DNA of 64,000 nt, from the NCBI RefSeq assembly GCF_002252045.1, contig NZ_NEFF01000001.1, positions 1-64,000 on the forward strand. The letters are read 5' to 3'. A program made the translations under genes and the position numbers. The DNA is from Ignatzschineria sp. F8392 (GTDB lineage Bacteria; Pseudomonadota; Gammaproteobacteria; Cardiobacteriales; Wohlfahrtiimonadaceae). A model generated the notes under the pieces. It was not told where the DNA came from. It searched no databases and was given only the letters and a program-made list of their open reading frames with translations. Positions 1-9,312 of the stretch are shown here, in pieces. Numbering within the stretch: the first letter of the stretch is position 1; each line of letters opens with the position of its first letter.

Positions 1-44
1 ATGCATTGAGCTTACCAATACTAATTGACCGTGAGGCTTGACCA
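1..44 (+). rRNA. rrl: 23S ribosomal RNA, 3' end (partial)
   Basis: The first bases carry the conserved extreme 3' end of bacterial 23S rRNA (CTAATTGACCGTGAGGCTTG, positions 21-40). The gene runs in from the left edge. The 3' boundary is placed by comparison with the usual ending just after GAGGCTTRACC and may be off by a few bases. The 5S gene follows about 160 bp downstream with no tRNA between them. Confidence 0.9.
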
Positions 45-202
45 TATAATAGGTCTTAGACAATTTTGATACGAGACATGATCGTTTCCAAAGTTGACGC
101 GAATACAACAACTTAAGCAATTCAATCTGACATTGCTGTTACTAACCAACTAATCAAACTTATTCGTGAGTGGAGTGCAAACACTTCAAGCACAACCAGT
201 TT

Positions 203-318
203 TCCTGGGGAAAATAGCGCTATGGAACCACCTGATCCCATCCCGAACTCAGAAGTGAAACGTAGCAGCGCCGATGGTAGTGTGGGAGATCCCATGTGAG
301 AGTAGGTCAACCCCAGGG
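203..318 (+). rRNA. rrf: 5S ribosomal RNA
   Basis: The stretch contains hallmark 5S blocks: CCCGAACTCAGAAGTGAAAC (242-261), GCGCCGATGGTAGTGTGGG and GAGAGTAGG near the 3' end. The terminal helix is visible as CCTGGGG (204-210) pairing with CCCCAGG (311-317). The length of about 116 nt fits the family. It is the distal gene of the rRNA operon and is followed at once by an intrinsic terminator. Confidence 0.95.
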
Positions 319-328
319 CTTCATTAAG

Positions 329-361
329 AGCTCCTAGCTAATTAGCTAGGAGCTTTTTCTT
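329..361 (+). terminator. rRNA operon intrinsic terminator
   Basis: A perfect 12-bp stem (AGCTCCTAGCTA at 329-340 with TAGCTAGGAGCT at 343-354) with a minimal loop is followed by a T run. It lies 10 bp past the 5S gene and should end rRNA transcription before the repeat array. Confidence 0.93.
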
Positions 362-484
362 TGTCTGGATTTTTTAAGTAATTTTTAAGTAATTTCTCTC
401 TAATCAATAGAATGAATGGAAAGCAGGATGATGAGTTGCTACCAACAATCCAGGATATTTTCTCCTTAAGAAAGCTCCTGGAGC

Positions 485-1310
485 TGCGGGAACCCACTAT
501 TTCATTCTTTTAACCAGTGCATGCCCGCCGATCGGCATCTTCGATGTCCCTTGCCGGCACGCAGTTTTTGGAAGAACGCGATAGTGAGGACCGGCAATTC
601 ATCAGCCTCTGTTTGTTTTAGGGTTTGAACTCATAAGAGGATTTATTGAGTGGCGGGAGCCGACTATCTCACTCTTATTACAACCGTATGCCCGCCGGTC
701 GGCCTTTTCAATGCCTCTTGCCGGCACACAGTTTCTGGAAGAACGTGATAGTAAGATCCGGCAACTCATCAGCTTCTGTTTGTTTTAGTGTTTGAACTTA
801 TAAGAGGATTTATTGAGTGGCGGGAGCCGACTATCTCGCTTTTATCACAACTGCATGTCCGCCGGCCGGCATTTTCAATGCCTCTTGCCGGCACGCAGTT
901 TTTGGAAGAACGTGATAGTGAAGACCGGCAGCTCGTCAGTCTGTTTTTTTCAGTATGATTAATTATTAATGTAGCGATATTTGCCGGCATGCGATTATTG
1001 GAAGTATGCAGTAGCAAGATCCGGCAACTCATCAGCCTCTGTTTGTTTCAGGGTTTGAACTTATAAGAGGATTTATTGAGTGCGGGAGCCGACTATTTCA
1101 CTCTTATCACAACTGTATGCCCGCTAGTCGGTATCTTCTATGCCTCTTGCCAGCACGTGATTTTTGGAAGAACGTGATAGTGAGGACCGGCAATTCATCA
1201 GCCTCTGTTTGTTTTATTATTATATTTCTAATATAAAAGGTTTTTGGAAAGGCGGAAATCGACTACTTTACTCTTTTAACTAATGTCTGCTTGGCATCTA
1301 TGAGGTCTCG
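485..1310. repeat. Tandem array of about 167-bp structured repeats
   Basis: A head-to-tail array fills the space between the rRNA terminator and ftsB. Copies start at about 485, 651 and 818 (166-167 bp apart). A 5'-truncated copy covers about 971-1080, another starts at 1081, and a decayed fragment spans about 1240-1310. Shared blocks are GCGGGAGCCGACTAT, TTGCCGGCAC, GGAAGAACGTGATAGT, CCGGCAA, TCATCAGCCTCTGTTTGTTT and TTATAAGAGGATTTATTGAG. Within each unit TTGCCGG can pair with CCGGCAA about 40 nt later, and GCGGG with CCCGC. The period of 167 is not a multiple of three, so no reading frame persists across copies, which argues for a non-coding role. There is no spacer structure, so it is not a CRISPR array. 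No known repeat family is recognised. Confidence 0.88.
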
Positions 1311-1389
1311 AAATTAGTTGTTACTGATGAATTTTTGTATTCCACAGACAAGTATCGAGGATATCGATAGAATGATAGGGAAGCATTGA

Positions 1390-1692
1390 TTATTTATTTG
1401 TTGAATCTTCAGAAGGTATAACATGAAAAAATGTTTCATCTTCTTTAATAAGACCTAAGTGCTTTCTGGCTAACTCCTCTCTTGCAGAGTAGTTGTGCTT
1501 GATCCCATTGATAATTTGGCGAGCATGATCATTTTGATGATGGAGCTTCTTATTTTGCTCTTTCAATGCCTCTAGTTTTACTTGCAGTTCTTCAATCTGT
1601 TTCGGTCCGGAATCTGTATCAAACCATATCTGTTTAATAAGTAGCCCTAATACGAGAACTAATATAAGAAATAGTAGGTGCATTAGTTTCAT
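1390..1692 (-). CDS. ftsB: Cell division protein FtsB
   Basis: This 100-residue protein fits FtsB of the FtsQ-FtsL-FtsB divisome complex, an inner-membrane septum component. One membrane segment occupies about residues 4-20. It is followed by a coiled-coil heptad region (about 30-65) and the family's closing motif ETFFHVIP (about 86-93), which matches ETFYRLVP in Escherichia coli FtsB. Length and architecture agree with the family (about 100 aa). It is divergent from prfA across 92 bp, and its usual neighbour ispD is absent; the repeat array lies downstream instead. A second ATG three codons in is possible as start because no strong Shine-Dalgarno sequence precedes the first. FtsL/DivIC relatives share the architecture, but the C-terminal motif favours FtsB. 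Confidence 0.87.
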   Translation of the reverse strand: MKLMHLLFLILVLVLGLLIKQIWFDTDSGPKQIEELQVKLEALKEQNKKLHHQNDHARQIINGIKHNYSAREELARKHLGLIKEDETFFHVIPSEDSTNK

Positions 1693-1784
1693 AATTGATT
1701 AACTCGCAATGTATACGAAAGCCTCTAGATTTGAGATAATGGCAGATAGATGTTTTAATCCACTATTATAGCGCATAAGTACTT

Positions 1785-2873
1785 ATGAAAGACAGTATAA
1801 TTATAAAGTTAGATGAATTGGCGGAACGATTAGAAGAGGTGTCTTATCTTCTATCGGATCCAGATGTAATTAGTGATAATAATAAGTTTAGAGAATTATC
1901 ACAAGAATATGCTCACCTAGACCCTGTTGTTGCAGAGTTTAATGAGTGGAAGCAAAATGAAGCTGCATTGCAAGATGTGAAAGAGATCTTTGATGGCTCC
2001 GATAGCGAAATGAAGGAGTTGGCAAAAGAGGAGCTTCCCTTATTAGAGGCAGAGAAAGAGCGACTAGAAAAATCATTAAGTATCTTATTATTACCAACAG
2101 ACCCTTATGATGATAGCAATATCTTCCTTGAGGTTCGTGCCGGAACAGGTGGAGATGAAGCAGCTATTTTTGCGGGCGATCTTTTACGTATGTATATGCG
2201 TTATGCCGAAGAGCGGGGCTGGCGTGTTGAGTTGATCAGCGAACATCATGGTGAGCATGGTGGGTATAAAGAGGTGATTGCTCGTATTGAGGGGCAGGGT
2301 GCTTATTCTCGTCTTAAGTTTGAATCGGGAGCACACCGTGTTCAACGAGTTCCTGAGACAGAATCCCAAGGTCGAGTTCATACTTCAGCTGCTACCGTGG
2401 CTATTTTGCCAGAAATTCCTGAAACAGAGATGATTGAGATTAATCCTGCAGATCTTAAAATCGATACATTCCGTTCATCAGGTGCCGGTGGACAGCACGT
2501 TAACGTGACAGATTCAGCGATTCGTATTACGCATTTGCCAACCGGCGTTGTGGTTGAGTGTCAGGATGAGCGTTCACAGCATAAGAATAAGGCGAAGGCG
2601 ATGAGTCTTCTTGGATCCCGACTTTTAGAGGCTGAACGTGAACGTGAGCAGAAAGAGATGAGTGAAACTCGTCGTAGTTTAGTAGGTTCAGGAGATCGTT
2701 CAGAGCGTATTCGCACTTATAACTATCCTCAAGGACGGATCACCGATCATCGGATCAATTTAACGCTCTATAAGCTCGATGAGATTGTTAATGGTGATCT
2801 TGATCAGATTATTGAACCCTTAATTCAAGAGAACCAAGCAGATCTATTAGCTGCGATAGGGGATGAGTCATAA
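1785..2873 (+). CDS. prfA: Peptide chain release factor 1
   Basis: RF1 ends translation at UAA and UAG codons by hydrolysing peptidyl-tRNA on the ribosome. The 362 residues are full length. The codon-recognition PxT motif is PET at residues 190-192 ([11 protein letters not shown]), which marks RF1 rather than RF2 (SPF). The catalytic GGQ lies at 235-237 inside [12 protein letters not shown]. The N-terminal third is the usual helical domain. In many gammaproteobacteria prfA follows hemA and precedes prmC; here neither is present. The next gene starts 6 bp after the stop, so the two are probably co-transcribed. There is no sign of a programmed frameshift, which is typical of RF2 only. Confidence 0.97.
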   Translation: MKDSIIIKLDELAERLEEVSYLLSDPDVISDNNKFRELSQEYAHLDPVVAEFNEWKQNEAALQDVKEIFDGSDSEMKELAKEELPLLEAEKERLEKSLSILLLPTDPYDDSNIFLEVRAGTGGDEAAIFAGDLLRMYMRYAEERGWRVELISEHHGEHGGYKEVIARIEGQGAYSRLKFESGAHRVQRVPETESQGRVHTSAATVAILPEIPETEMIEINPADLKIDTFRSSGAGGQHVNVTDSAIRITHLPTGVVVECQDERSQHKNKAKAMSLLGSRLLEAEREREQKEMSETRRSLVGSGDRSERIRTYNYPQGRITDHRINLTLYKLDEIVNGDLDQIIEPLIQENQADLLAAIGDES

Positions 2874-2879
2874 TATTTT

Positions 2880-4775
2880 ATGAAGAAGGTGAGTGATAGG
2901 TTAAAGTTACGCATTCTTGCTACAACCGATATTCATGGTTTTTATACAAACTTTGATTACTATAAAGATCAGGTTGTCGATCGTTTAGGGCTGATTAGTC
3001 TGGCGAATCTAATTGATGATGCCCGTTGTGAGAATGGTAATACCTTGCTCTTTGATAATGGAGATCTGCTACAGGGATCTCCGATGTCTGATTATCTACG
3101 TGATTATGCCGTCACGAATGGCCATCCCGCCTATGCGCTGATGAATGCAATCGGTTATGATGCGGCAACATTAGGTAATCATGAGTTTAATTTTGGCGTG
3201 CCCTATCTGCTTGAAGTTTTGTCACAGGCCAATTTCCCTTATGTTAATGCCAATATTGAAACGATAGATGGTGTGCCTTTTCTTCCCCCTTCTGTCATGT
3301 TAACGCGAAGTTTTATCAGTGAAGGGGGCGCGGAGATTGAGTTGAAAATTGGGGTTACCGGAATTGTACCACCCCAAATTACAACTTGGGATAAGACGCA
3401 CCTTGATGAATATGCGGTTGCCAATCATCGTTTGGTGACTCAAGATGCCTATCAAGCGGTTAAAGAAGAAGCTGCAAATTTAAAGGCTGCAGGTGCTGAT
3501 TTAGTGGTTGTTTTAGCCCATACAGGTCTCTCTAAGCGTCCTTTTGAGGAGGAGATGGAGAATAGTGGCTACTATATCGCTCAGATTGAGGATGTGGATC
3601 TTCTAATTACAGGTCATCAGCATCGTCGTTTTCCTTCTGAAAGTTATCGTGAATTAAGTTCCTTAGGTTTTGATGTTGATGCGGGGACTATTTGTGGTAC
3701 ACCAACTGTCATGCCGGGATCATGGGCAAAATGGTTAGGTGTGATCGATCTAGAATTAGTTGAGAGCGATGAAGGCTGGCAACTCGAATCAGGAAAGAGT
3801 GAGTTGCGCGGGATTGATAGTTATTTAGCTCCTCGCAGAGCGATTAATCCTCACTATTGGAAGAGTGTTGAAGTGGCACATGAGGTGATTCGTGAAACGA
3901 TGAATGTTCCCGTTGGTTATACCGATAGCGGTTTTTATAGTTATCTCTCTTTGATACAAGATGATAATTGTATTCAGATCGTTGCTGATGCGCAGAGCCA
4001 TTATGCCGAGAAGCTGTTAGCGGAACTTCCTCATCGAGAAGAGCTTCCACTTCTTTCCGCAGTTCCACTTTTTAAGGTGGGAAGTCGAAAAGATGATCCC
4101 ACTTACTTTACCGAAATCTCTCCTGGAAAGCTCTCTTTCAAGGATATCGCTGATCTCTATGTCTATCCCAATTATCTGGTTGTTTTAGAGATCTCGGGAG
4201 AGAATTTAAAAGAGTGGCTTGAGTGTTGTGCAAGTATCTATCATCAAATACTCCCCACGGAGGAGGCGCAACATTTAATTAATTGGGCAAAATATCGCCC
4301 CTATAATTTTGATGTTATAAAAGGGGTTACTTATCAGATTGATCCCACCGTTCCTCCTCGTTATGCACCAGATTTGACGTTGATGGATCAGGAGAGTGAG
4401 CGAATTGTTAATCTAGAGCATGGGGGGAGAAAGATTTTGCCAGAGGATCGATTCTATTTAGCAACTAATAGCTATAGAGCTTTGGTGGATCGTTTTCCTG
4501 GCGCGGGAAAAGGGAATATGGTTTGTAGCACGATGAAGGAGATTCCTGAAGTAATCCTCTCTTATATTATGGAGAAGGGGGCGCAGATGTTGAGTATCAA
4601 TCCTGATTGTAATTGGTCTCTTGATCAATCCGTGCTTGAAGGACGAATAGTTTTGCTAGAGTCTGCTAATAGCGCTTTAGCCGAATCTATTATTTCGCAG
4701 ACATCACAATATCCTATTAAGAGAGTTGGAGAAGATGCTGAAAAGTTTGCACTCTACCAGTTAGATTTTAGGTAG
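2880..4775 (+). CDS. 2',3'-cyclic-nucleotide phosphodiesterase/3'-nucleotidase family protein, no signal peptide
   Basis: This 631-residue protein is CpdB-like in length and sequence. Metallophosphoesterase motifs are in order: TTDIHG (15-20), FDNGDLLQGSP (58-68), GNHEFNFG (99-106), AHTG (213-216) and GHQH (245-248). A 5'-nucleotidase C-terminal domain follows (about 350-600). The family hydrolyses 2',3'-cyclic nucleotides and 3'-nucleotides, normally in the periplasm. Here the phosphoesterase domain begins at about residue 8 after MKKVSDRLK, with no hydrophobic leader, so export by Sec is not predicted and a cytoplasmic role is inferred. It starts 6 bp after prfA with its Shine-Dalgarno sequence inside the prfA end. 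A wrong start cannot explain the missing signal because upstream sequence is prfA. Confidence 0.88.
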   Translation: MKKVSDRLKLRILATTDIHGFYTNFDYYKDQVVDRLGLISLANLIDDARCENGNTLLFDNGDLLQGSPMSDYLRDYAVTNGHPAYALMNAIGYDAATLGNHEFNFGVPYLLEVLSQANFPYVNANIETIDGVPFLPPSVMLTRSFISEGGAEIELKIGVTGIVPPQITTWDKTHLDEYAVANHRLVTQDAYQAVKEEAANLKAAGADLVVVLAHTGLSKRPFEEEMENSGYYIAQIEDVDLLITGHQHRRFPSESYRELSSLGFDVDAGTICGTPTVMPGSWAKWLGVIDLELVESDEGWQLESGKSELRGIDSYLAPRRAINPHYWKSVEVAHEVIRETMNVPVGYTDSGFYSYLSLIQDDNCIQIVADAQSHYAEKLLAELPHREELPLLSAVPLFKVGSRKDDPTYFTEISPGKLSFKDIADLYVYPNYLVVLEISGENLKEWLECCASIYHQILPTEEAQHLINWAKYRPYNFDVIKGVTYQIDPTVPPRYAPDLTLMDQESERIVNLEHGGRKILPEDRFYLATNSYRALVDRFPGAGKGNMVCSTMKEIPEVILSYIMEKGAQMLSINPDCNWSLDQSVLEGRIVLLESANSALAESIISQTSQYPIKRVGEDAEKFALYQLDFR

Positions 4776-4860
4776 GGCGAGACTAACGCATCTTATTTCT
4801 GATCCGTTATAAGTCTCTATTTTTACGCTTCTTTCGATGGATCTTTTCCTCTGCTTATCT

Positions 4861-6273
4861 CTATTTCTCTGAGAAAGTCTTCTCTTTTATTGTTTGAAGA
4901 TAGAGAGATTTCAATTTTTTACTCAGTTCCAGAACCACTTTTTGACGTTTGCTATTGATCATAGGTCCTTCTTTTTCAAAATATTGTGGGTAGGAGCGGA
5001 GATAACGACCTTCAGCAATCAATTGGTGTAGATCGCTTTTTTTACTCTTATTATTCTTATCACTTTTTTGAATTTCTTGAAGGTAGATCGGTTGGAGAAC
5101 AGCATGACTTCTGCCATTGAGAAGACCGACAACATAGAGCATTCTCGAGATAAGGAGATCAATTGCCGTATCATTGATACAGTAGGTCTCTAAGTTATTA
5201 AGATGATCGAGAAGAGAGTTTCCATAATGTTTAAAAGAGGCGGCAAGCCCCCCTAATATCGCGCCAGTCGCTGTTGCTGCTCCTAAAGTGGTAAAGCCTG
5301 CTAAAGCATCAACGCCGGCAAAGAGGCCCGCGCCTACACTTGCGCCTTTACCAAACTGCATAGAAAAATCGATGAGATTATCACTTGTGAAGAGATCTTG
5401 TTTATATTGTGATCCTTCAATTGCTAATTGAAAATAGGCGATATCTTCACGATTAAATTGATAAAGAGAGAGCAGTGCTTCAAAGGCACGTTTTTCTAAT
5501 TTTTCAATCATCTGATTGAGTTTTTTCATTACCTTTTCTGCCGGGGCATTCTGCTTCTCTTTGAGTTGTAAGGTCATCAAATTGAGATAGAAGTTTGCCA
5601 CAATCTGCATCGCTCGCTCTAAGCGCTGTTGATCCGCTAATTCTTCGAGAGCATTATAAGCCATAATTTCCGCATAATATTCAGGAAACATAATCGCGAT
5701 CTGCTCATAAAATCGCTTCTTTTGTGGCGGCATAATAGTATCAAATTCGAGATAATGATGAATGCCGTGGGCTTTAAGATGCTGTTTCCATGCAGAAAGA
5801 TGTTCTCCTTGAATAAAGTTGAGAATGGGGAGAATTGGTTTATGGGTCTTCTCAATGAGTGTCAGCTCATCATCAAATTTAGGAAGGAAGGGGAGACGAC
5901 AATCGACGACATAACAGATCAGATCGGCCACAAAGAGTTGCTTAATCACCTTAACCTCTTGTTCAAAGAGCGCTTCAACCGCATGATCTTGGGCAAATTT
6001 AAGGAGATTTTCTGACTCCTCTAATCGTGTATTAGAAGGATACCGCTCCTCTAGAAGATCGAGGACACCCATCGCATCTTCCATGCCGGGAGTATCTACA
6101 TAGGTAAATGTTAATTCTTGAGAGGCGCGTTTAATCTCGGCGACATCGATGGTAGTTGAAGCTTCATCACGAACTTCACCAAAATTTCTCTCTCGAGTAA
6201 TCGTTCTAATTAAGGAGGTCTTTCCTGTATTGGTATGACCTACGATAGCGATCTTTAATGTTTTTAGCCCCAT
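4861..6273 (-). CDS. GTPase with DUF3482 domain
   Basis: A 470-residue protein with an N-terminal TRAFAC GTPase domain: P-loop GHTNTGKTS (12-20), DTPG switch-II motif (60-63), and a Thr-rich switch I around STTIDVAEI. The C-terminal half matches what is known as DUF3482, with a glycine/alanine-rich hydrophobic stretch (about 310-350, GAGLFAGVDALAGF and beyond) that could touch the membrane. The biochemical role of the family is unknown. It sits 95 bp downstream of a DUF2868 membrane protein, and this pairing is a recurring gene neighbourhood, so the two probably act together. The NKxD base-specificity motif is not obvious. No terminator is clear before the convergent cpdB-like gene. Confidence 0.83.
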   Translation of the reverse strand: MGLKTLKIAIVGHTNTGKTSLIRTITRERNFGEVRDEASTTIDVAEIKRASQELTFTYVDTPGMEDAMGVLDLLEERYPSNTRLEESENLLKFAQDHAVEALFEQEVKVIKQLFVADLICYVVDCRLPFLPKFDDELTLIEKTHKPILPILNFIQGEHLSAWKQHLKAHGIHHYLEFDTIMPPQKKRFYEQIAIMFPEYYAEIMAYNALEELADQQRLERAMQIVANFYLNLMTLQLKEKQNAPAEKVMKKLNQMIEKLEKRAFEALLSLYQFNREDIAYFQLAIEGSQYKQDLFTSDNLIDFSMQFGKGASVGAGLFAGVDALAGFTTLGAATATGAILGGLAASFKHYGNSLLDHLNNLETYCINDTAIDLLISRMLYVVGLLNGRSHAVLQPIYLQEIQKSDKNNKSKKSDLHQLIAEGRYLRSYPQYFEKEGPMINSKRQKVVLELSKKLKSLYLQTIKEKTFSEK

Positions 6274-6368
6274 AATTATTCGACGGAATCTCCTTTTAAT
6301 CGATTAATGTATTAAATCAATGTATTAAATCAATGCATTAGATGTAATAGATATCATAGATGCAGTCG

Positions 6369-7553
6369 CTATGATAGCGGATCGCTATTACTTCTAGGTG
6401 GCTGATCTCCTCTATTTTTTACCTTCTGCGGCGCAGGGTAGAGAAGAATTCTTTCATCTTTATAGAGATTAGGGGTCAATTTATGTTGCCACTCCTCTTC
6501 TCGTGAAGGATTTTGATGGGTTACTAAGATGATCTCGGTGCTTAATGCTAAATTCATCAATGTATAGATTCTTCGTAATAGACTTCTATCGGGCGTCAAT
6601 TGAGTATCGATATAGATAATAAGATATGCAAGAGGCGACGATTGTAGTTGAGAGAGTAGCTGTTGGAAATCAGCTCTGCTATTGATGATCTCCACGATTT
6701 TATCACTCTCTTTAGAGTGAGGTACCTCTCCGACATAGTCGAGGGCAATCCTTTTTTCACCTTCTCCGTAGCGGATGCTCTTCGGTGGGCGAAGACTTTG
6801 TGGTCTTGCTTTTGCGGCATCTATCACTTTTCCTTCCCCAGATAGAAGCGAACGATGCTCATTTTTTTGTTGATCTTTGAGATACTTCTTATAGCTTCTT
6901 TGGGCGAGAAGGAAGAGTATAATACGTGGAATTAAACCATAGAGAGCAATCATTATTAAGATCCAGCGCGCCCATGCGGCATTCTCGATGGCGGTAGGGG
7001 GTAGATTGAGACTATGTTCGACAATTGCAGGAGAGATCAATTCTCCGGCAATGAGGTCAGGAAGAAAGTTCAAGAGTTGAATGATTAGAAAGTAGAAGTC
7101 ACTACGATCAGGAAAGAGAGTACTAAAGAGATTGAAGGAGTACTGCTTGAGGGTGAATTGAAAAAAGAGTGTAATGAGCAGTGTCGCAAAAATTAAGATC
7201 CATGCGCCATGCATAATCACTTTACTAAGATAGAGTAGCTGTTTTGGATCGGGTTCATTGATCTTTTCTGAGCTATTTGAGAGACTTTTTCGAAGCGGTT
7301 TTTCAATTTTTTGCCATCCTTTCTGTAGTAGCAGTAATAACTCAGCAAAGAGCGAATGGCGTCTTACAAGGGCAAAAAGAAGAAACAGATAGGCAGGTAG
7401 AAGAATTCCCAATATGAGTGCAATAGGATGAATAGGTGATGTTAAAAGCGCATTACTACCACTTGCCGTGATAAAGATGATAAGTAAGGAGAAGAGGAGA
7501 ATCGCTCCTTTAGAAAAACGTTGATTATCCTTAAATTGATCTGGGTATTGCAC
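6369..7553 (-). CDS. DUF2868-type membrane protein
   Basis: This 394-residue protein has two hydrophobic pairs, one near the N terminus (about 18-62) and one in the middle (about 110-135 and 190-215), then a soluble C-terminal domain of about 170 residues. It resembles DUF2868 proteins, which typically precede a DUF3482 GTPase as here. Function is unknown. The start is a GTG preceded by a strong GAGGAGAA, and the gene begins 12 bp after the stop of nfeD, which suggests one transcript qmcA-nfeD-DUF2868-DUF3482. The family call rests on context and membrane topology as much as on residues, so it is less certain than its neighbour. Confidence 0.7.
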   Translation of the reverse strand: MQYPDQFKDNQRFSKGAILLFSLLIIFITASGSNALLTSPIHPIALILGILLPAYLFLLFALVRRHSLFAELLLLLQKGWQKIEKPLRKSLSNSSEKINEPDPKQLLYLSKVIMHGAWILIFATLLITLFFQFTLKQYSFNLFSTLFPDRSDFYFLIIQLLNFLPDLIAGELISPAIVEHSLNLPPTAIENAAWARWILIMIALYGLIPRIILFLLAQRSYKKYLKDQQKNEHRSLLSGEGKVIDAAKARPQSLRPPKSIRYGEGEKRIALDYVGEVPHSKESDKIVEIINSRADFQQLLSQLQSSPLAYLIIYIDTQLTPDRSLLRRIYTLMNLALSTEIILVTHQNPSREEEWQHKLTPNLYKDERILLYPAPQKVKNRGDQPPRSNSDPLS

Positions 7554-7565
7554 GTCTTCTCCTCT

Positions 7566-8018
7566 TTATGCTCTGTGAATAACTTCATAGAGAAGGGTGT
7601 TCCCTTTCACAGCTGTAATTCTAATTTGACTGCCGGCAGGGAGATCTTCCCCTTCAATCGCCCAAGTGCTATCTCCAAGTGCAACACGCCCTTGTTGATT
7701 GATAACGGCTTCTTGCAGCGTGATATTTCTTCCAATAAATTCAGAACCCCTAGTCTGATTGAGGGCACTACTCTTAATCTCTTTTCCTTTATAGGTTTTA
7801 ACACCGACAATGACCGCAAGAAGTGCAAAAATAGCGAAGAGAAGAATCTGCAGAATAATCGATAGATCGATAACACTTAAGACCCCACCGACCATTAATG
7901 CAGCAATACCGATCCAAAAGAGATAGACGCCGGGAAGAATAATTTCAAAGAGAATAAGGAGTGCCCCGGCAATGAGCCAGAGCATCATGGGATTGATATC
8001 TGAAAAGAGCGCAATCAT
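7566..8018 (-). CDS. NfeD family membrane protein
   Basis: A 150-residue protein with tightly spaced membrane helices (about 11-29, 31-48, 50-70) and a soluble C-terminal beta domain of the NfeD OB-fold type ([25 protein letters not shown] region, about 110-145). Short NfeD proteins are partners of SPFH/band-7 proteins in membrane microdomains and membrane quality control; E. coli ybbJ-qmcA is the equivalent pair. Its ATG overlaps the qmcA stop by 4 bp, so translational coupling is likely. Length agrees with E. coli YbbJ (about 150 aa). Confidence 0.88.
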   Translation of the reverse strand: MIALFSDINPMMLWLIAGALLILFEIILPGVYLFWIGIAALMVGGVLSVIDLSIILQILLFAIFALLAVIVGVKTYKGKEIKSSALNQTRGSEFIGRNITLQEAVINQQGRVALGDSTWAIEGEDLPAGSQIRITAVKGNTLLYEVIHRA

Positions 8019-8935
8019 TTAGATTCCTTTTGTGCAGATTTAACGAGCTCCGCAATACCTGCAATTGAGCCAACAATGCCGGATGACTCCATCGGCATCA
8101 TAATAATCTTATCATTTTTACTCTCAGCTATCTTACCAAATGCTTCAACATATTTTTGCGCAACGAAGTAGTTAATGGCTTGCACATCCCCTTCTCGAAT
8201 TGCTTGAGAGACCATCAATGTTGCATTTGCTTCCGCTTCCGCTAAGCGCTCACGAGCTTCTGCTTCTAAGATCGCCGCCTGCTTTTTACCTTCAGCCGCT
8301 AAGATTGCCGATTGTTTCTCCCCTTCTGAGCGAAGAATATCTGCTTCTCGTACGCCTTGAGCCTCAAGAATTGCTGCGCGTTTTTCTCGCTCAGCCTTCA
8401 TCTGCTTTGCCATAGAGTCGACAAGATCGCGCGGGGGTTCGATATCTTTAATCTCAATTCGGGTGACTTTAACACCCCAAGGTTCAGTTGCGTGATCAAC
8501 AACGGCTAAGAGGCTTGCATTAATCTCATCTCGTTTTGATAATAATTCATCGAGATCCATTGATCCCATCACTGTTCTGATATTGGTCATGGTGAGATTT
8601 AAGATCGCAGATCCTAAATTGTTAACAGCGTAGGCAGCGCGCGCAGCATCATTGATCTGAAAAAAGACGACACCATCGACCCGCACCATTGCATTATCTT
8701 TGGTAATAACCGCTTGTGAAGGGACATCGGTGACACTCTCCATCATGTTGATCTTTCGTCCAATACGGTCAAAAATAGGGATAATAAAGGAGATCCCCGG
8801 GGTGATAGTCTTTCGATAGCGACCAAAGCGCTCAATCGTATATTCATAACCCTGAGGCACCATTTTGACCCCTAAAAAGATGAGGAGAATTGCGATAATC
8901 GCAATAATTAAGACTAAAATTGCACTAGTTGTCAT
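8015..8935 (-). CDS. qmcA: SPFH/band-7 family protein QmcA
   Basis: A 306-residue stomatin-like protein. One N-terminal membrane helix (about 5-25) anchors an SPFH domain (about 27-190, including [19 protein letters not shown] and [16 protein letters not shown]). A charged coiled coil with repeated [17 protein letters not shown] units follows (about 185-245). E. coli QmcA has the same layout and length (305 aa) and forms large membrane-bound assemblies. It is the first gene of the four-gene run with NfeD and the DUF2868/DUF3482 pair. AGAGG lies a few bases before the ATG. The precise physiological role of QmcA is not settled in the literature I know. Confidence 0.92.
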   Translation of the reverse strand: MTTSAILVLIIAIIAILLIFLGVKMVPQGYEYTIERFGRYRKTITPGISFIIPIFDRIGRKINMMESVTDVPSQAVITKDNAMVRVDGVVFFQINDAARAAYAVNNLGSAILNLTMTNIRTVMGSMDLDELLSKRDEINASLLAVVDHATEPWGVKVTRIEIKDIEPPRDLVDSMAKQMKAEREKRAAILEAQGVREADILRSEGEKQSAILAAEGKKQAAILEAEARERLAEAEANATLMVSQAIREGDVQAINYFVAQKYVEAFGKIAESKNDKIIMMPMESSGIVGSIAGIAELVKSAQKESK

Positions 8936-9312
8936 AATGACCTCTTAAGCAGTTGTAACTATTATCGATCATCGATATTACTTATCGATACCGAGTCATA
9001 GGTGTCGAAACAGATATCAAAAAGAGATATCAAAGATAGGTATTGTGAAGCAAGGATCGAGAAGTAGATCCAATTAATATCCAGTTAATATCCAGTTAAT
9101 ATCTGGTTAATATCTATCTTATTAATATCTTATTAACATCTCATTAATATATCTCATTGTAGAGACTCGTTCTTATTTTGGATTTGACTAAGTCTACGAT
9201 ATCTCTACAAGATCTATTATAGATAAAAAAACACCTATCTAACGAACTTTTAGATAGGTGCTATCTATAGTGATCAGTTACGAATCTTCATGAACTGATT
9301 TTTCATGCTGCA
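8936..9312. other. Intergenic spacer with short AT-rich tandem repeats
   Basis: This 377-bp spacer holds the probable qmcA promoter at its left and the erpA terminator at its right. From about 9073 to 9142 there are degenerate 11- to 12-bp repeats of the type TTAATATCCAG/TTAATATCTGG. No gene is visible. Confidence 0.7.
9225..9260 (-). terminator. erpA intrinsic terminator
   Basis: Read on the minus strand, a perfect 10-bp stem (CACCTATCTA and its complement, 9232-9241 with 9251-9260) with a 9-nt loop is followed by a run of seven T residues. It lies about 50 bp past the erpA stop. Confidence 0.9.

Noticed and set aside
45-202. tRNA gene in the 23S-5S spacer
   Set aside because: No cloverleaf or conserved T-arm sequence is present in this short spacer.
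122-310. Minus-strand open frame of 62 codons over the 5S gene
   Set aside because: It lies inside the 5S rRNA, which is certain from conserved blocks and its terminal helix.
769-1032. Minus-strand open frame of 87 codons in the repeat array
   Set aside because: The 167-bp period shifts the frame between copies, and there is no ribosome-binding site or protein similarity.
485-1310. CRISPR array
   Set aside because: Repeats are about 167 bp, directly adjoining and degenerate, without unique spacers of regular length and without cas genes.
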